Shown here piece after piece: positions 26,003 through 35,157 of a stretch of 64,000 nt of DNA (positions within the stretch are counted from its first letter, which is position 1; each line of letters begins with the position of its first letter). Below the pieces are notes generated by a model that saw only the letters and a list, made by a program, of their open reading frames with translations, had not been told where the DNA came from and did not search any database. The stretch comes from CAIXZV01 sp963697365 (lineage in GTDB: Bacteria > Chloroflexota > Limnocylindria > Limnocylindrales > CSP1-4), in the NCBI GenBank assembly GCA_963697365.1, contig CAVONT010000011.1, positions 1 to 64,000 on the forward strand. Direction: 5' to 3'. Made by a program: the position numbers and the translations under genes.

Positions 26003-27580
26003 TCAGGCCTCTGAGAGCAGCGAGTGGCCCGTCATGCCCTCCCATGCGGGCAGCCCCGCGAGCTCGAGGATCGTGGGTGCCACGTCCGCCAGGACACCGT
26101 CGCCAAGCCGGCGTCCGACGAGCGCGCGGCCCATGCCCAGCAGGGGCACCGGGTTCAACGAGTGCTTGGTGACGGGGTTGCCGGCGGCATCGAGCATGTC
26201 GTCCGCGTTGCCATGGTCCGCGGTCACGAACAGCAGCGCACCCGGGCCGTCGGGGTCCGCGGCCTCGACACGGGCGATCGCGTCGGCGATGCGGCCCAGG
26301 CATCCGTCGATCACCGCGAGCGCCTCGACCGTGGCGTCCCAGACGCCCGTGTGGCCGACCATGTCGGGGTTTGCGAAGTTCGCGACGATGAAGTCGTACC
26401 GGCCGGAGCCGATGGCGGCGACCAGTTCGTCGGTGACGCCCGCGGCGGACATCGCCGGCTGCAGGTCGTACGTGGCCACCTTGGGCGACGGCACGAGCTT
26501 GCGCTCCTCGCCCGGCCAGGGCTTCTCCACCCCACCGTTGAAGAAGTACGTGACATGGGCGTACTTCTCGGTCTCGGCGACGTGGAACTGGGTCCAGCCA
26601 GCCTCGCTGAAGCACTGCGCGAGCGAGCGGGCCTCCTCGGGCCCGAATGCGACCTCCACCGGCAGCCCGGACTCGTACTCGCTCATGGTCACGACGACCA
26701 GGTCCCGGGGCGCAGGCTGGCCGTCGGGACCGGTCCGGTCGAAGGACGCGAAGTCGGCGCGCGAGAGGGCATTGGTCAGCTGGCGGGCTCGATCGGCACG
26801 GAAGTTGACGTGGACGATCGGGTCGCCGTCGCGCAGGATCCCGTCGACGCCGTCGATGACGGTGGGCACGACGAACTCGTCGGTCTCGCCGCGCGCGTAG
26901 GCCTCCTCGATGGCCGCGGTCGCGGACGCCGCATGGAGGCCGGCCCCGAACGCGATCGCGTCGTAGCCCTTCTCGACGCGCTCCCAGCGGTTGTCGCGGT
27001 CCATCGCGTAGTAGCGGCCGCCGACGGTGGCCACCCGTGCGTCCGGGTGCGCGAGTGCCAGCTGGCGCTCGAGGTCGATCATGAAGTCACGGGCGGAGCT
27101 GGGCGGCGTATCGCGGCCGTCGAGGAGGGCGTGGATCCGCACTGACGGGACGCCCAGGCGTGCTGCGAGCTCCACCAGGGCAACCAGGTGGCGGTCATGG
27201 GCGTGGACGCCGCCGGGGCCGATGAGGCCGACGGCGTGGAGACGTCCTGTCTGCTTCGCCCGCTCGCATGCCGCGACGAGGGCCGGACGCCCGTAGAACG
27301 AGCCGTCGGCAATCGCCGCGTCGATGCGGGGAAGGTCCTGGAGGACCGGGCGCCCGGCGCCCAGGTTGAGGTGGCCCACCTCCGAGTTGCCCATCTGGCC
27401 TGCCGGCAGGCCTACCGCGTCCTCGGACGCGCGCAGCACGCCGTGGGGATTGGCGGCGACCATGGCCCGCCAGTGCGGCATCGATGCTGACGCGATCGCG
27501 TCGCGGGACGGGTCCGGCCCGAGGCCGAACCCATCGAGGACGACCAGGACGATGGGGCGCGGTCGCAGCCCCTCCGTCAC
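26003..27580 (-). CDS. gpmI: 2,3-bisphosphoglycerate-independent phosphoglycerate mutase
   Basis: GpmI interconverts 3- and 2-phosphoglycerate with two Mn2+ ions. The 525-residue protein shows the metal-site LVVLDGFGLGPD, the catalytic serine in MGNSEVGHLNLGAGR, GPGGVHAHDRHLVAL, HALLDGRDTPP, VHVNFRADRARQLT, NFANPDMVGHTG and FVTADHGNADDM, all in the normal order. GTG 27580 overlaps the tpiA stop as GTGA, so translation is coupled to tpiA. The two enzymes serve consecutive parts of glycolysis and gluconeogenesis. Confidence 0.96.
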   Translation of the reverse strand: MTEGLRPRPIVLVVLDGFGLGPDPSRDAIASASMPHWRAMVAANPHGVLRASEDAVGLPAGQMGNSEVGHLNLGAGRPVLQDLPRIDAAIADGSFYGRPALVAACERAKQTGRLHAVGLIGPGGVHAHDRHLVALVELAARLGVPSVRIHALLDGRDTPPSSARDFMIDLERQLALAHPDARVATVGGRYYAMDRDNRWERVEKGYDAIAFGAGLHAASATAAIEEAYARGETDEFVVPTVIDGVDGILRDGDPIVHVNFRADRARQLTNALSRADFASFDRTGPDGQPAPRDLVVVTMSEYESGLPVEVAFGPEEARSLAQCFSEAGWTQFHVAETEKYAHVTYFFNGGVEKPWPGEERKLVPSPKVATYDLQPAMSAAGVTDELVAAIGSGRYDFIVANFANPDMVGHTGVWDATVEALAVIDGCLGRIADAIARVEAADPDGPGALLFVTADHGNADDMLDAAGNPVTKHSLNPVPLLGMGRALVGRRLGDGVLADVAPTILELAGLPAWEGMTGHSLLSEA

Positions 27581-28362
27581 GACGCGAGTCCGCGCGCCTG
27601 CGCGGTGATGCCGGCCCGGGCCGCGATGCCCGCCATCTCGTCGGGCTTGAGCGAGGCGCCGCCGATCAGGGCGCCGTCGACACCCGGCTCGGCGAGGAAC
27701 TCCGCGATGTTGGCGGCAGTGACGCTGCCGCCGTACAGCACGGGCGTCGCATCGGCAATATCGCCCCAGCCGAGCTTGCGCAGGCTCGCCCGGATGGCAT
27801 CGGCCATCGCCCCGGCATCCGAGCCGAACGCGTTCTTGCCGGTGCCGATGGCCCAGACGGGCTCATAGGCGATCACGATGCCGGCAGCGGCGAGCGCTGC
27901 GGCGTCACGGCCGGACAGGGCACCTGCGAGCTGGCCGTCGACCACCTGCTCGGCGCGGCCGGCCTCGCGGTCGGCGAGGACCTCGCCGACGCACAGGATC
28001 GGGCGAAGGCCGCCGGCGACCGCGCGATCGAGCTTCTTGCCGACGAGCTCGTCGGTCTCGCCGAAGTAGGCGCGGCGCTCGGAGTGGCCGAGGATGACCC
28101 AGGTCGCCAGGCCCGCCAGCATGGGGACGGAGATCTCGCCGGTGTAGGCCCCGGCCAGCTCATGGTGGACGTTCTGGGCTCCCACCCCGACGTCCTCGCC
28201 GGCAAGCGCATCGCGGACGGCCGCGAGGCTCACGCTCGGCGGACAGATCACCCGCGTGACCCCGGGCTCACGTGTGCGGGACGCGATCGTCCGCGCGAGC
28301 TCCCCGGCATCGGCAGGGGTCGTGTTCATCTTCCAGTTGGCAGCAATCACAATCTGGCGCAT
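27577..28362 (-). CDS. tpiA: Triose-phosphate isomerase
   Basis: TpiA interconverts dihydroxyacetone phosphate and glyceraldehyde 3-phosphate. The 261-residue TIM barrel has AANWKMNT with the active-site Lys, the catalytic His in WVILGHSERRAYFGE, the catalytic Glu loop IAYEPVWAIGTGKN and the phosphate-binding VLYGGSVTAANIAEF. It begins 24 bases after the whiA stop and its own stop overlaps gpmI. The placement after rapZ-yvcK-whiA joins a carbon-flux regulator with glycolytic genes. Confidence 0.96.
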   Translation of the reverse strand: MRQIVIAANWKMNTTPADAGELARTIASRTREPGVTRVICPPSVSLAAVRDALAGEDVGVGAQNVHHELAGAYTGEISVPMLAGLATWVILGHSERRAYFGETDELVGKKLDRAVAGGLRPILCVGEVLADREAGRAEQVVDGQLAGALSGRDAAALAAAGIVIAYEPVWAIGTGKNAFGSDAGAMADAIRASLRKLGWGDIADATPVLYGGSVTAANIAEFLAEPGVDGALIGGASLKPDEMAGIAARAGITAQARGLAS

Positions 28363-28385
28363 ACCTGAATGATGCCAGACGCTGG

Positions 28386-29304
28386 CTAGGACCCTCCGTT
28401 GCCCTTCGGCCCCCCGGACGTCGTCGCGCGGCCCGCTCCATGGCGTCCGACAGGCTCCCCGGATCCGGCACCGGATGGCCCCCGACGATGCCGGCGACCG
28501 ACGCCCTCGTCATCGTGCAGTGCAAGGCGCTCGAGCCTGTCGAGGGCACGCTGGACGGCGCTCCGGTGCAGGTCCAGGCGGATGGCGATGTCCGCGAGCG
28601 ACGCCTCGGGCGTCTCCTTCCGGGCGTCGGCAACGGCTCGCACCGTGTAGGGCTGCTCGGCAAGCCGGCCATCGGCTTCGAGCGTGTCGATCGCCGCGAG
28701 CTGGCGGCCCGCCGCCGCAACCGATCGCTGGAGGTTGGCCGACTCCGCGTTGAGGACCCGGTTGAGATCGCCACGCATGCTGCGCGCCACGGTGCGCGCC
28801 TCGAGCTCCAGGAGCGCGGCGCTGGCCCCGATGCGGCCGAGGAAGCCGGCGATCGTCTCCCTGCTCTTCATGGTCACGACGCCCTGGCCCCTGCGCACGC
28901 GCCACGCCGCCGGCATCCCGACAGCCCCGAGACGGGCGACGAGCGCCGGCGCCTCATCGACCGGGACCGTCATCTCGAGGTGGGCCCGACCCGAGGCCAG
29001 GCTCAACGACCCCCGGGCCAGGAACCGGCCGCGAAGCCAGGCGAGGCGGCAGTGCTCGGGTGCCGCGGCCCAGTCCATCGGGGTATCGGGCAGGATGAAG
29101 ACGCGCCGCGAGCCGGCACCGTTCGACACCCTGGTCCGCGTGCCCGCCGAGCCGGATCACCAGCCGGGCGACGGACCCCTCACGCGCATGGACGCGTGGG
29201 CCCAGGCCCGCAGTCTCGGCACTCCGGTCACAGGGGCGAGCGGGATCCACAGCGGCGAGCTCCGCGCGCAGCGCGGCGACCAGGTCCCGATCCGTACCCG
29301 ACAT
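28386..29304 (-). CDS. whiA: WhiA sporulation/cell-division regulator homologue, one frameshift
   Basis: WhiA is a DNA-binding protein fusing a LAGLIDADG-like domain with a helix-turn-helix. The N-terminal part begins MSGTDRDLVAALRAELAAVD and includes VARLVIRLGGHADQ. After a break at about 29125 (GGG for GG) it continues SNGAGSRRVFILPD, the segment CRLAWLRGRFLARGSLSLA typical of the WhiA core, RSMRGDLNRVLNAESANLQR and the C-terminal helix-turn-helix EASLADIAIRLDLHRSAVQR. With one base removed the protein is about 306 residues, normal for WhiA. It is ten bases after yvcK in the conserved rapZ-yvcK-whiA order. Confidence 0.9.
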
Positions 29305-29313
29305 CGGCTCCCG

Positions 29314-30703
29314 CTAGGACGCGTGCTCGACGCGGCCGATCGTGGGGCGCCTCCGGTGGCCGCCCTCGCGCTCCCAGGCCCCGATCACGGCGGCCGCGAG
29401 CCGGGCAGGGTCGTGACGGTGGGCGTTCGCCGCGTCCACGACGTCGTCGAGCACGAGGCGCGGTGGGCGACCGTCCTTCGGCGGCCAGCGAAGCCGCACG
29501 GGCTCGCCCAGCCAGCCCTCGGGTGGCACGGCATCCAGGCGGCTGTTGGCCACGACGACGTCCACCAGGTGGGCCGCGCCGTGCGACGCGAGCGTGTCGA
29601 GGTGGTCTGCGAGGTCGTAGCCCGGCCGTCTCACCCGCCTGGGTGGCGACGTTGGTGGCGAAGATGACCAGTGCCCCGGACGCAGCGATCGCCTCGCGGA
29701 TCCCAGGCACCAGGAGGGCGGGCAGGATGCTCGTGTACAGGCTCCCCGGGCCGATGACGATCAGCTCGGCGTCCTCGATCGCCCGCAGGGCGTCGTCCGT
29801 GGGCTGGACATCCTCGGGCATGATCCAGACACGCTCGAGATCGGCGCAGCGGGCAACCCGGCTCTGCCCGTCCACCTCGGATCCGTCGCGCAAGCGGGCA
29901 TGGAGGGTGAGGACGGTGCCCGTAGCGGGCACGACGCGGCCGCGCACGGCCAGGACACGATTCAACTCGCGGACGCCCTCCTCGAAGTCGCCGTGCTCCA
30001 GTTCCACCAGGGCGGCGAGGATCAGGTTGCCGAGTGCGTGGCCACCGACGCCGTCGGCGAGGGCCTCCGCGTCGCGCGCGGGCGGCAGGCCGGGCTCGGA
30101 CTCCGGGGCGAGCCCGGACATGGACCCGCCGGGGAACCGGTACTGGAGCAGGCGGCCCATGAGCGGCTCGGCGTCCGCGAGCGCGACGATGCAGTTGCGG
30201 ATGTCACCCACCGCAGGGATGCCGAGCTCCGCGCGCAGCACGCCGGACGATCCTCCATCGTCGGCCACCGTCACGACGGCCGTCAGATTGGAGGTGTGCT
30301 CCTTGAGACCGCGCAGCAACGCCGAGAGGCCCGTGCCGCCGCCGATCGCGACGACACGCGGACCGCGGGCCAGGAACCGCTTCTGGTAGATCACCTCGAC
30401 CATGGGCTGGTCGCGGTCCCACAGGGCGAAGGGGTCGACGAGTGCGCGCACGAGGCGGTATGCCCCGTACAGGAACAGCGTGAACCCGACGGTCCCGGCG
30501 ATCAGCCCACGCAGCTGGTAGGGCAGGAACTGCAGCGTCAGGACGTCGATGGCGGCGCCGGCGATGCCGTCCGGGTAGAGCGAGGCCGTTGCCTGGCGCA
30601 GCAGGTGGGCAACACCGAGCGCCAGGACCAGGAGACCCAGGAAGGCGACGAGCACCCACCGCTTGACGCCGATGCCGACCGTGAGCCAGCGGCGCAGGTT
30701 CAC
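29314..30703 (-). CDS. yvcK: YvcK family gluconeogenesis factor with N-terminal membrane helices, one frameshift
   Basis: YvcK proteins are CofD-like nucleotide-sugar-binding proteins needed for growth on gluconeogenic carbon and for cell shape. Two hydrophobic segments come first (VKRWVLVAFLGLLVLALGVA and LIAGTVGFTLFLYGAYRLV), so the protein is membrane-anchored, unlike the soluble Bacillus form. The CofD fold follows: VVAIGGGTGLSALLRGLK, VTVADDGGSSGVLR, GDIRNCIVALAD and VIGPGSLYTSILP. One extra G at about 29628 splits TAGYDLADHLDTL. GTG 30703 overlaps the rapZ stop as GTGA. The repaired length is about 462 residues. Confidence 0.9.
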
Positions 30704-31620
30704 CGCTCGAGCTCCCGGTGGAAGACCGACACGGTGCCCAGGTCCCGCTCGCGGAGCCATGCCGCGAGCTCCCGGGACATCACCACCGAGCGGTGGAAGC
30801 CGCCGGTGCAGCCGATGGCGATCGTCAGGCGGGTCTTGCCCTCCTCGACGTAGGCTGGGATGAGCAGCTCCAGCAACTCCTCAAGGTGGACGAGGAATGC
30901 GGATGCGACGGGCTGGGCCATCACGAAGTCGCGGACGACGTCGGTGAGGCCGGAGCTTGGACGGAGCGCCTCGATGTAATGCGGGTTCGTCATGAAGCGG
31001 ACGTCCAGGACCAGGTCCGCCTCGAGCGGAACGCCGTACTTGAACCCGAAGCTGATGACCTGGATCGCCAGCCGGTCCGAACCCTGGACATCACCGAGTC
31101 GCGCGAAGATCCGCTCCCGCAGCTCACGCAGCGAGAGATCGCTCGTGTCGAGCACGACATCGGCCTGGGCGCGCACGGAGTCGAGCATGGCTCGCTCCAG
31201 CTCGATGCTCGCAGCGATCCCACGCTCGTCGGCCAGTGGATGGCGGTGGCGCGTCTCGGAGAAGCGGCGGATCAGGACGTCGTCGCGCGCCTCGAGGAAG
31301 ATGATGATCGGCCGGATCCCGCGCCCCTCGAGGGCGCCGCGCATGGCACCGAAGGCGAGCGGCACATCCCCGGTCCGCACGTCGAGGACGATGGCGGTGC
31401 GGGCGTACCGGATCGGCTCGGAGGCGACGAGATCGGCGAGGTCACGCAGGAGGTCACCCGGCAGGTTGTCAACGACGACGTAGCCGAGGTCCTCGAACAG
31501 CTTCGCAGCTGCGGTCTTGCCGCCGCCGGACATCCCCGTGAGGACGACCACGTGGCGCTCGGCATCGAGGGCACCCGGGGTGTCACTCATGTCACCCATG
31601 CCATCGATGCCGCCGGTCAT
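30700..31620 (-). CDS. rapZ: RapZ/YvcJ nucleotide-binding protein
   Basis: RapZ family proteins bind nucleotides and, in enterobacteria, bind the small RNAs GlmY and GlmZ; in Gram-positives the role is less clear. The P-loop LTGMSGGGKTAAAK is near residue 25. VVVDNLPGDLL, RRFSETRHRHPL, DTSDLSLRELRERI, SFGFKYGVPLEADLVLDVRF, TIAIGCTGGFHRSV and LAAWLRERD are in family order. ATG 31620 is supported by AGGAG six bases upstream; the longer frame would enter tatC. The stop overlaps yvcK. The frame is intact at 306 residues. Confidence 0.94.
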   Translation of the reverse strand: MTGGIDGMGDMSDTPGALDAERHVVVLTGMSGGGKTAAAKLFEDLGYVVVDNLPGDLLRDLADLVASEPIRYARTAIVLDVRTGDVPLAFGAMRGALEGRGIRPIIIFLEARDDVLIRRFSETRHRHPLADERGIAASIELERAMLDSVRAQADVVLDTSDLSLRELRERIFARLGDVQGSDRLAIQVISFGFKYGVPLEADLVLDVRFMTNPHYIEALRPSSGLTDVVRDFVMAQPVASAFLVHLEELLELLIPAYVEEGKTRLTIAIGCTGGFHRSVVMSRELAAWLRERDLGTVSVFHRELER

Positions 31621-31639
31621 CCCGCGCTCCTTCTCCGGA

Positions 31640-32437
31640 TCACTTGCCGCTGCGCTTGATGAAGTGGACCGTACCCTCGAACAGGATGTACATCGTGCCA
31701 CCGAGCACGATCATGCTCACTGGATCCTGGCCCGGCGTGATCGCCGCGGCGAAGATCGCGATGCCCAGGATGATCACTCGCCGCGACCGGATGAGCATGG
31801 CAGACGTGACGATCCCGACGCGCGACAGGCCGTACAGCAGGATCGGGAACTCGAGGATCAGGCCGAAGGCCAGGAACATCGTCGTGACGAAGTCGAAGTA
31901 GGGTCCGGCGGCGAGGTTGCCCACCAGCACGTCGTCGGTGAAGCTGAGCAGGAACCCGACCGCGAAGGGGAGCACGAAGTAGGCGATCGCAACCCCCAGT
32001 GCGAAGAACAGCATCGCCAGCGGGATCCAGGGCCTCACCATCCGCTGCTCCGGCGTCGTCAGGCCCGGCTTCACGAAGGACCAGACCTGCCACAGGATCA
32101 CCGGCATGGCGAGGATGATCCCGGTGATGATCGAGATCCGCAGGAAGATGACGAAGGCATCGCCTGGTCCGAGCACCTGGACCGAGCCGGTCTGCAGCGG
32201 CCGGATCAGCAGGTTCCGGATGTCGACCCAGAAGATCGCGCCGACCACGCTGCCGAGGCCGATGGCAATGACGATCTTGACGACGCGGTCCCGGAGCTCG
32301 GTCAGATGTCCGACAAGGGACATCTCGCCCGGCGTCGGCGCAGGCTCTGGAGCGGGCGCGGGGTCGGCGGGCGCGGGGACAGGCTCCGCGGGCTGTGCGC
32401 TCACGCTGGCGTCGGTGGATGCCTCGTTATCGGCCAT
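31640..32437 (-). CDS. tatC: Sec-independent protein translocase subunit TatC
   Basis: TatC recognises twin-arginine signal peptides and forms the core of the Tat translocase. After a Pro/Ala-rich N-terminal extension of about 38 residues come MSLVGHLTELRDRVVK, the family hallmark, and six membrane helices with PVILWQVWSFVKPGLTTPEQ and FEFP-like LILEFPILLYGLSRVGIV. The 265-residue frame is intact. It is 30 bases downstream of tatA and 20 bases upstream of rapZ, so transcription probably continues into rapZ-yvcK-whiA. Confidence 0.95.
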   Translation of the reverse strand: MADNEASTDASVSAQPAEPVPAPADPAPAPEPAPTPGEMSLVGHLTELRDRVVKIVIAIGLGSVVGAIFWVDIRNLLIRPLQTGSVQVLGPGDAFVIFLRISIITGIILAMPVILWQVWSFVKPGLTTPEQRMVRPWIPLAMLFFALGVAIAYFVLPFAVGFLLSFTDDVLVGNLAAGPYFDFVTTMFLAFGLILEFPILLYGLSRVGIVTSAMLIRSRRVIILGIAIFAAAITPGQDPVSMIVLGGTMYILFEGTVHFIKRSGK

Positions 32438-32466
32438 GGGTCAGGTGTCCGGGAGAGCCGGGAGGC

Positions 32467-32964
32467 TTAGGCGGAGGGCGCGACAGTCTCGTCGGCGACG
32501 ACGTCCGCGACATCGCCTGCGGCGGGCACGAGCTCGGCCGGCCACACGCCGGCATCGGCGGCCTCGGGCAGCGGGCCAGCCTCTGGAGCTGCATCCATCC
32601 CGGTCGCGACGGGCGCCTCGACGGACGCTGCCACAGGCGGCGCGACGGGGGCAGCAGCAGATGCCTCAGCGGGCGCCGCTACGTCGGCAGCAGCGGGTAC
32701 GGCCGCCAGGGCCGGCGGAATGGGCGCCGGGACCGGCGCTGCGGCAGGCTCCGGGACGGGAGCGGCCGCGACGGCGGCCTGGGCCTCGGGGGCCTTGACC
32801 GGCTCGAGGCTGGTGGCCTCCTTCACGTCGGTCGACGCCTTGCGGAATTCGCGGATGCTCTTGCCCAGCGCGGATCCGACGTCCGGGAGCTTGCCCGGGC
32901 CGATGACGATGAGCGCGATGATGAGGACGACGATGAGTTCCATCGGTCCGATGTTGAACGGCAT
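32467..32964 (-). CDS. tatA: Tat translocase subunit TatA/TatB type
   Basis: A single N-terminal membrane helix (ELIVVLIIALIVIGPGKLPD) is followed by the amphipathic helix SALGKSIREFRKASTDVKEA, the TatA/B hallmark. The remaining roughly 110 residues are an Ala/Pro/Val-rich, low-complexity acidic tail (APIPPALAAVPAAADVAAPA), which is much longer than in standard TatA (about 70-90 residues in all) and makes it TatB-like in size. The start MPFNIGPMEL at 32964 matches family N-termini. It is the first gene of the tatA-tatC operon; with only one tatA/B gene here, it may serve both roles. Confidence 0.88.
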   Translation of the reverse strand: MPFNIGPMELIVVLIIALIVIGPGKLPDVGSALGKSIREFRKASTDVKEATSLEPVKAPEAQAAVAAAPVPEPAAAPVPAPIPPALAAVPAAADVAAPAEASAAAPVAPPVAASVEAPVATGMDAAPEAGPLPEAADAGVWPAELVPAAGDVADVVADETVAPSA

Positions 32965-33013
32965 CAGCAGGTCGACCTCGTGCAGCGGGCCCCTCGTGGC
33001 CCGCACGGCGGCG

Positions 33014-33892
33014 TCAGGGTAGCACAGCGAGCAGGCGTGCCCACTCGGCGGCAGCGGCTGCAATTCGGTCCCCGGGATCGCCCGCGACCCCGTCCTCGCC
33101 CGGCCCGACGGCAGCCTGCGCGATGCCTCTCGACACGTTCACCAGGAGCCCGCCGCCGGCCCCACGGCCCGCCGGCGCGGCGGTCGCAGGACCCGACGCG
33201 AGCACGGGGGCGATCTCGCCGCCCTGGGCGCCCACGCCCGGTACCAGGAAGGCCAGCCCGGGCGCCACCTCGCGGATGGCAACGAGCTCGGCCGGGGCAG
33301 TGGCCCCGACGACGAGGCCCACGGTGCCTCCCGGACCCCAGGCGGCGGCTCGTCGTGCGACACGCGCGTACAGCGGCTCCGCCGGGTGGCCCGCGCCCGC
33401 GTCCTCGGCCACGTGGAGCCCCTGGATCTCGGCAGCGCCGGGGTTCGACGTCCGGCAGAGGACGTAGGCGAACCGGTCGACGCGTTCGAGGAGGGGCCGG
33501 ATCGCCTCCTCGCCGAGGTACGGGTTCACGGTGACGGCATCCGCGCCAAGGGCGTCGTAGAGCGCAATGGCCTGCTTGGCCGCGGTCGTGCCGATGTCGC
33601 CCCGCTTGGCGTCCGCGATGAACGGCACGTCGGTGGGAACCTGGGCGCGCAGGCGCTCGAGCGCGGCCATGCCCGGGGAACCATGGGCCTCGAAGAACGC
33701 GAGGTTCGGCTTGACGGCGGCGGCGTACGGGAGCGCCGCCTCAAGCAGCAGCCGGGCGAAGCCCTCGACGCCGTCGAGGGTGGGTGGAAACCCGACGGGC
33801 AGGGCAGCCGGATCAGGGTCGATGCCCAGGCACAGGACCGTGCCAGTTGCCGCCGTCCGGGCCGCGAGCCGGTCGAGGTAGCGCGCGGTCAC
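33014..33892 (-). CDS. pyrF: Orotidine 5'-phosphate decarboxylase
   Basis: PyrF makes UMP from OMP, the last step of de novo pyrimidine synthesis. The N-terminal LCLGIDPDPAALP, KPNLAFFEAHGSPGMAALE and the catalytic FIADAKRGDIGTTAAKQA (Lys/Asp pair) identify the long, bacterial type-2 group of the family. VNPYLGEEAIRPLL and LVPGVGAQGGEI follow; the product is 292 residues and the frame is intact. GTG 33892 overlaps the stop of the beta-propeller gene as GTGA. No other pyr gene is in the window. Confidence 0.95.
   Translation of the reverse strand: MTARYLDRLAARTAATGTVLCLGIDPDPAALPVGFPPTLDGVEGFARLLLEAALPYAAAVKPNLAFFEAHGSPGMAALERLRAQVPTDVPFIADAKRGDIGTTAAKQAIALYDALGADAVTVNPYLGEEAIRPLLERVDRFAYVLCRTSNPGAAEIQGLHVAEDAGAGHPAEPLYARVARRAAAWGPGGTVGLVVGATAPAELVAIREVAPGLAFLVPGVGAQGGEIAPVLASGPATAAPAGRGAGGGLLVNVSRGIAQAAVGPGEDGVAGDPGDRIAAAAAEWARLLAVLP
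33016..33021 (-). promoter_or_regulatory. Extended -10 (TGC-TACCCT) of tatA-tatC
   Basis: The minus strand reads CTGTGCTACCCTGACG about 52 bases before the tatA ATG. It overlaps the last codons of pyrF. Confidence 0.5.
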
Positions 33893-35157
33893 GGAGAAGG
33901 GGCGCTGGACGCGGCCGGGGCGGTCGTAGGCTGGGGCCTGTCCGCGGGAGCCACCCACCAGTCCGGGACGGACACGCTGTCGAGACCCGCGGCGCTGGTG
34001 AGATCGATCGTCTCGGCCACGGTCCACGTGGGGGCCGATCCCTCGAGCTGGACCATGCGCAGGTCCGCCACCTGGCCCTCGACATGCAGGAACGCGACCT
34101 GGTCCCCGGCCTGCGACCAGGTGGGGCCCCAGCTGTTCCCATCGTCGGTGAGGCGCGTCAGCTCCGACCCCGTCGCTGCGTCGAGCAGCACGACGTCGGT
34201 CCCGAACTGGCCGGTCTTGGTCACGGCGAGGTACTTGCCGTCGGGCGACCAGGACGGGTGCAGATAGCCTGGGCCGGTGATCGCGCGGGCCTTGCCGGTC
34301 TCGACGTTGTAGAGGTAGATCCGCGGCGTGCCCTTCGCCCCGTCGCGGTCGTTGTAGACGTAGGCGAGCCGCTTGCCGTCCGGACGCCATGCCGGATCCT
34401 GGTGGCCGAGCGGTGCCTTCTGGGCGAGATCGGGATCCTTGACCTTGGAGTTCTTGAGGTCGAGCAGCTTGAGCGTCACGTCACTGGCGCAAGGATCGGG
34501 CAGGTCGCTCGCCATCGCGATGGCGCGCCCGTCAGGTGACACGTCGGGCGCCTGGATGAAGCCCATCCACTTGAGCGAGCCAGGCGGGTCGACGAGTCCG
34601 TCGTATACGCGCTCAGCCTCGCCCCCCTCGAGCGAGATCTTCATGATCGATGGAACATCCATTGAGAACTTGCGAATAGGGGCAGTCGGAGAGCAGCCGA
34701 ACGCGGTGATGCGCCACCTGCCCTCTGCCTCGCGTGTGCGGACGAAGTAGACCGCCGTGCCGTCCTCGTTGAACGACGGCATCGAGTCATTGCCGTTGTT
34801 GGTGATCTGCTTGGCCTCGCCATCCCGCTGGGTCCAGATGTTGCCGTCCTTGGCATACACGAGCGTCCCGGCAACCTCGATATCCGGGGCATCGGGGGTG
34901 GGTACCACGACGATGTTCGACGGCGTGGGCGTACGTGCCGCTTCGGGCTGGCTCGTCGAACCCGGCTCATTCCCTCCCCCGCCGTCACCGCCGCCGATCC
35001 CGAACGGCAGGTCGCCGTTGAGGAGCGACAGCGACACGACGAACACCAGCAGCAGGCCCACGATGGCGAGGATGGCCGCGACCGGCGTGCCCTTCGGGAG
35101 CAGGCCGTAGGGGTCCTTGCTGGGCGCCCGACGCGGCGGGCGGGGAGCGCTGGTCAT
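33889..35157 (-). CDS. Membrane-anchored TolB-like beta-propeller (PD40) protein
   Basis: A 422-residue protein with one N-terminal membrane helix (AAILAIVGLLLVFVVSLSLL) and a Gly/Thr/Pro linker, then a propeller of WD40-like PD40 repeats outside the membrane. Repeat signatures are DSMPSFNEDGTAVYFVRT, APDVSPDGRAIAMASD, DPAWRPDGKRLAYVYND, HPSWSPDGKYLAVTKT and GPTWSQAGDQVAFLHV. The function is unknown; TolB partners of diderms are absent, so a surface or protein-folding role is possible. It starts within an ATGA overlap with recJ and ends in a GTGA overlap with pyrF, so the three genes are tightly coupled. It might also be a sensor domain, but no catalytic domain is attached. Confidence 0.8.
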   Translation of the reverse strand: MTSAPRPPRRAPSKDPYGLLPKGTPVAAILAIVGLLLVFVVSLSLLNGDLPFGIGGGDGGGGNEPGSTSQPEAARTPTPSNIVVVPTPDAPDIEVAGTLVYAKDGNIWTQRDGEAKQITNNGNDSMPSFNEDGTAVYFVRTREAEGRWRITAFGCSPTAPIRKFSMDVPSIMKISLEGGEAERVYDGLVDPPGSLKWMGFIQAPDVSPDGRAIAMASDLPDPCASDVTLKLLDLKNSKVKDPDLAQKAPLGHQDPAWRPDGKRLAYVYNDRDGAKGTPRIYLYNVETGKARAITGPGYLHPSWSPDGKYLAVTKTGQFGTDVVLLDAATGSELTRLTDDGNSWGPTWSQAGDQVAFLHVEGQVADLRMVQLEGSAPTWTVAETIDLTSAAGLDSVSVPDWWVAPADRPQPTTAPAASSAPSP

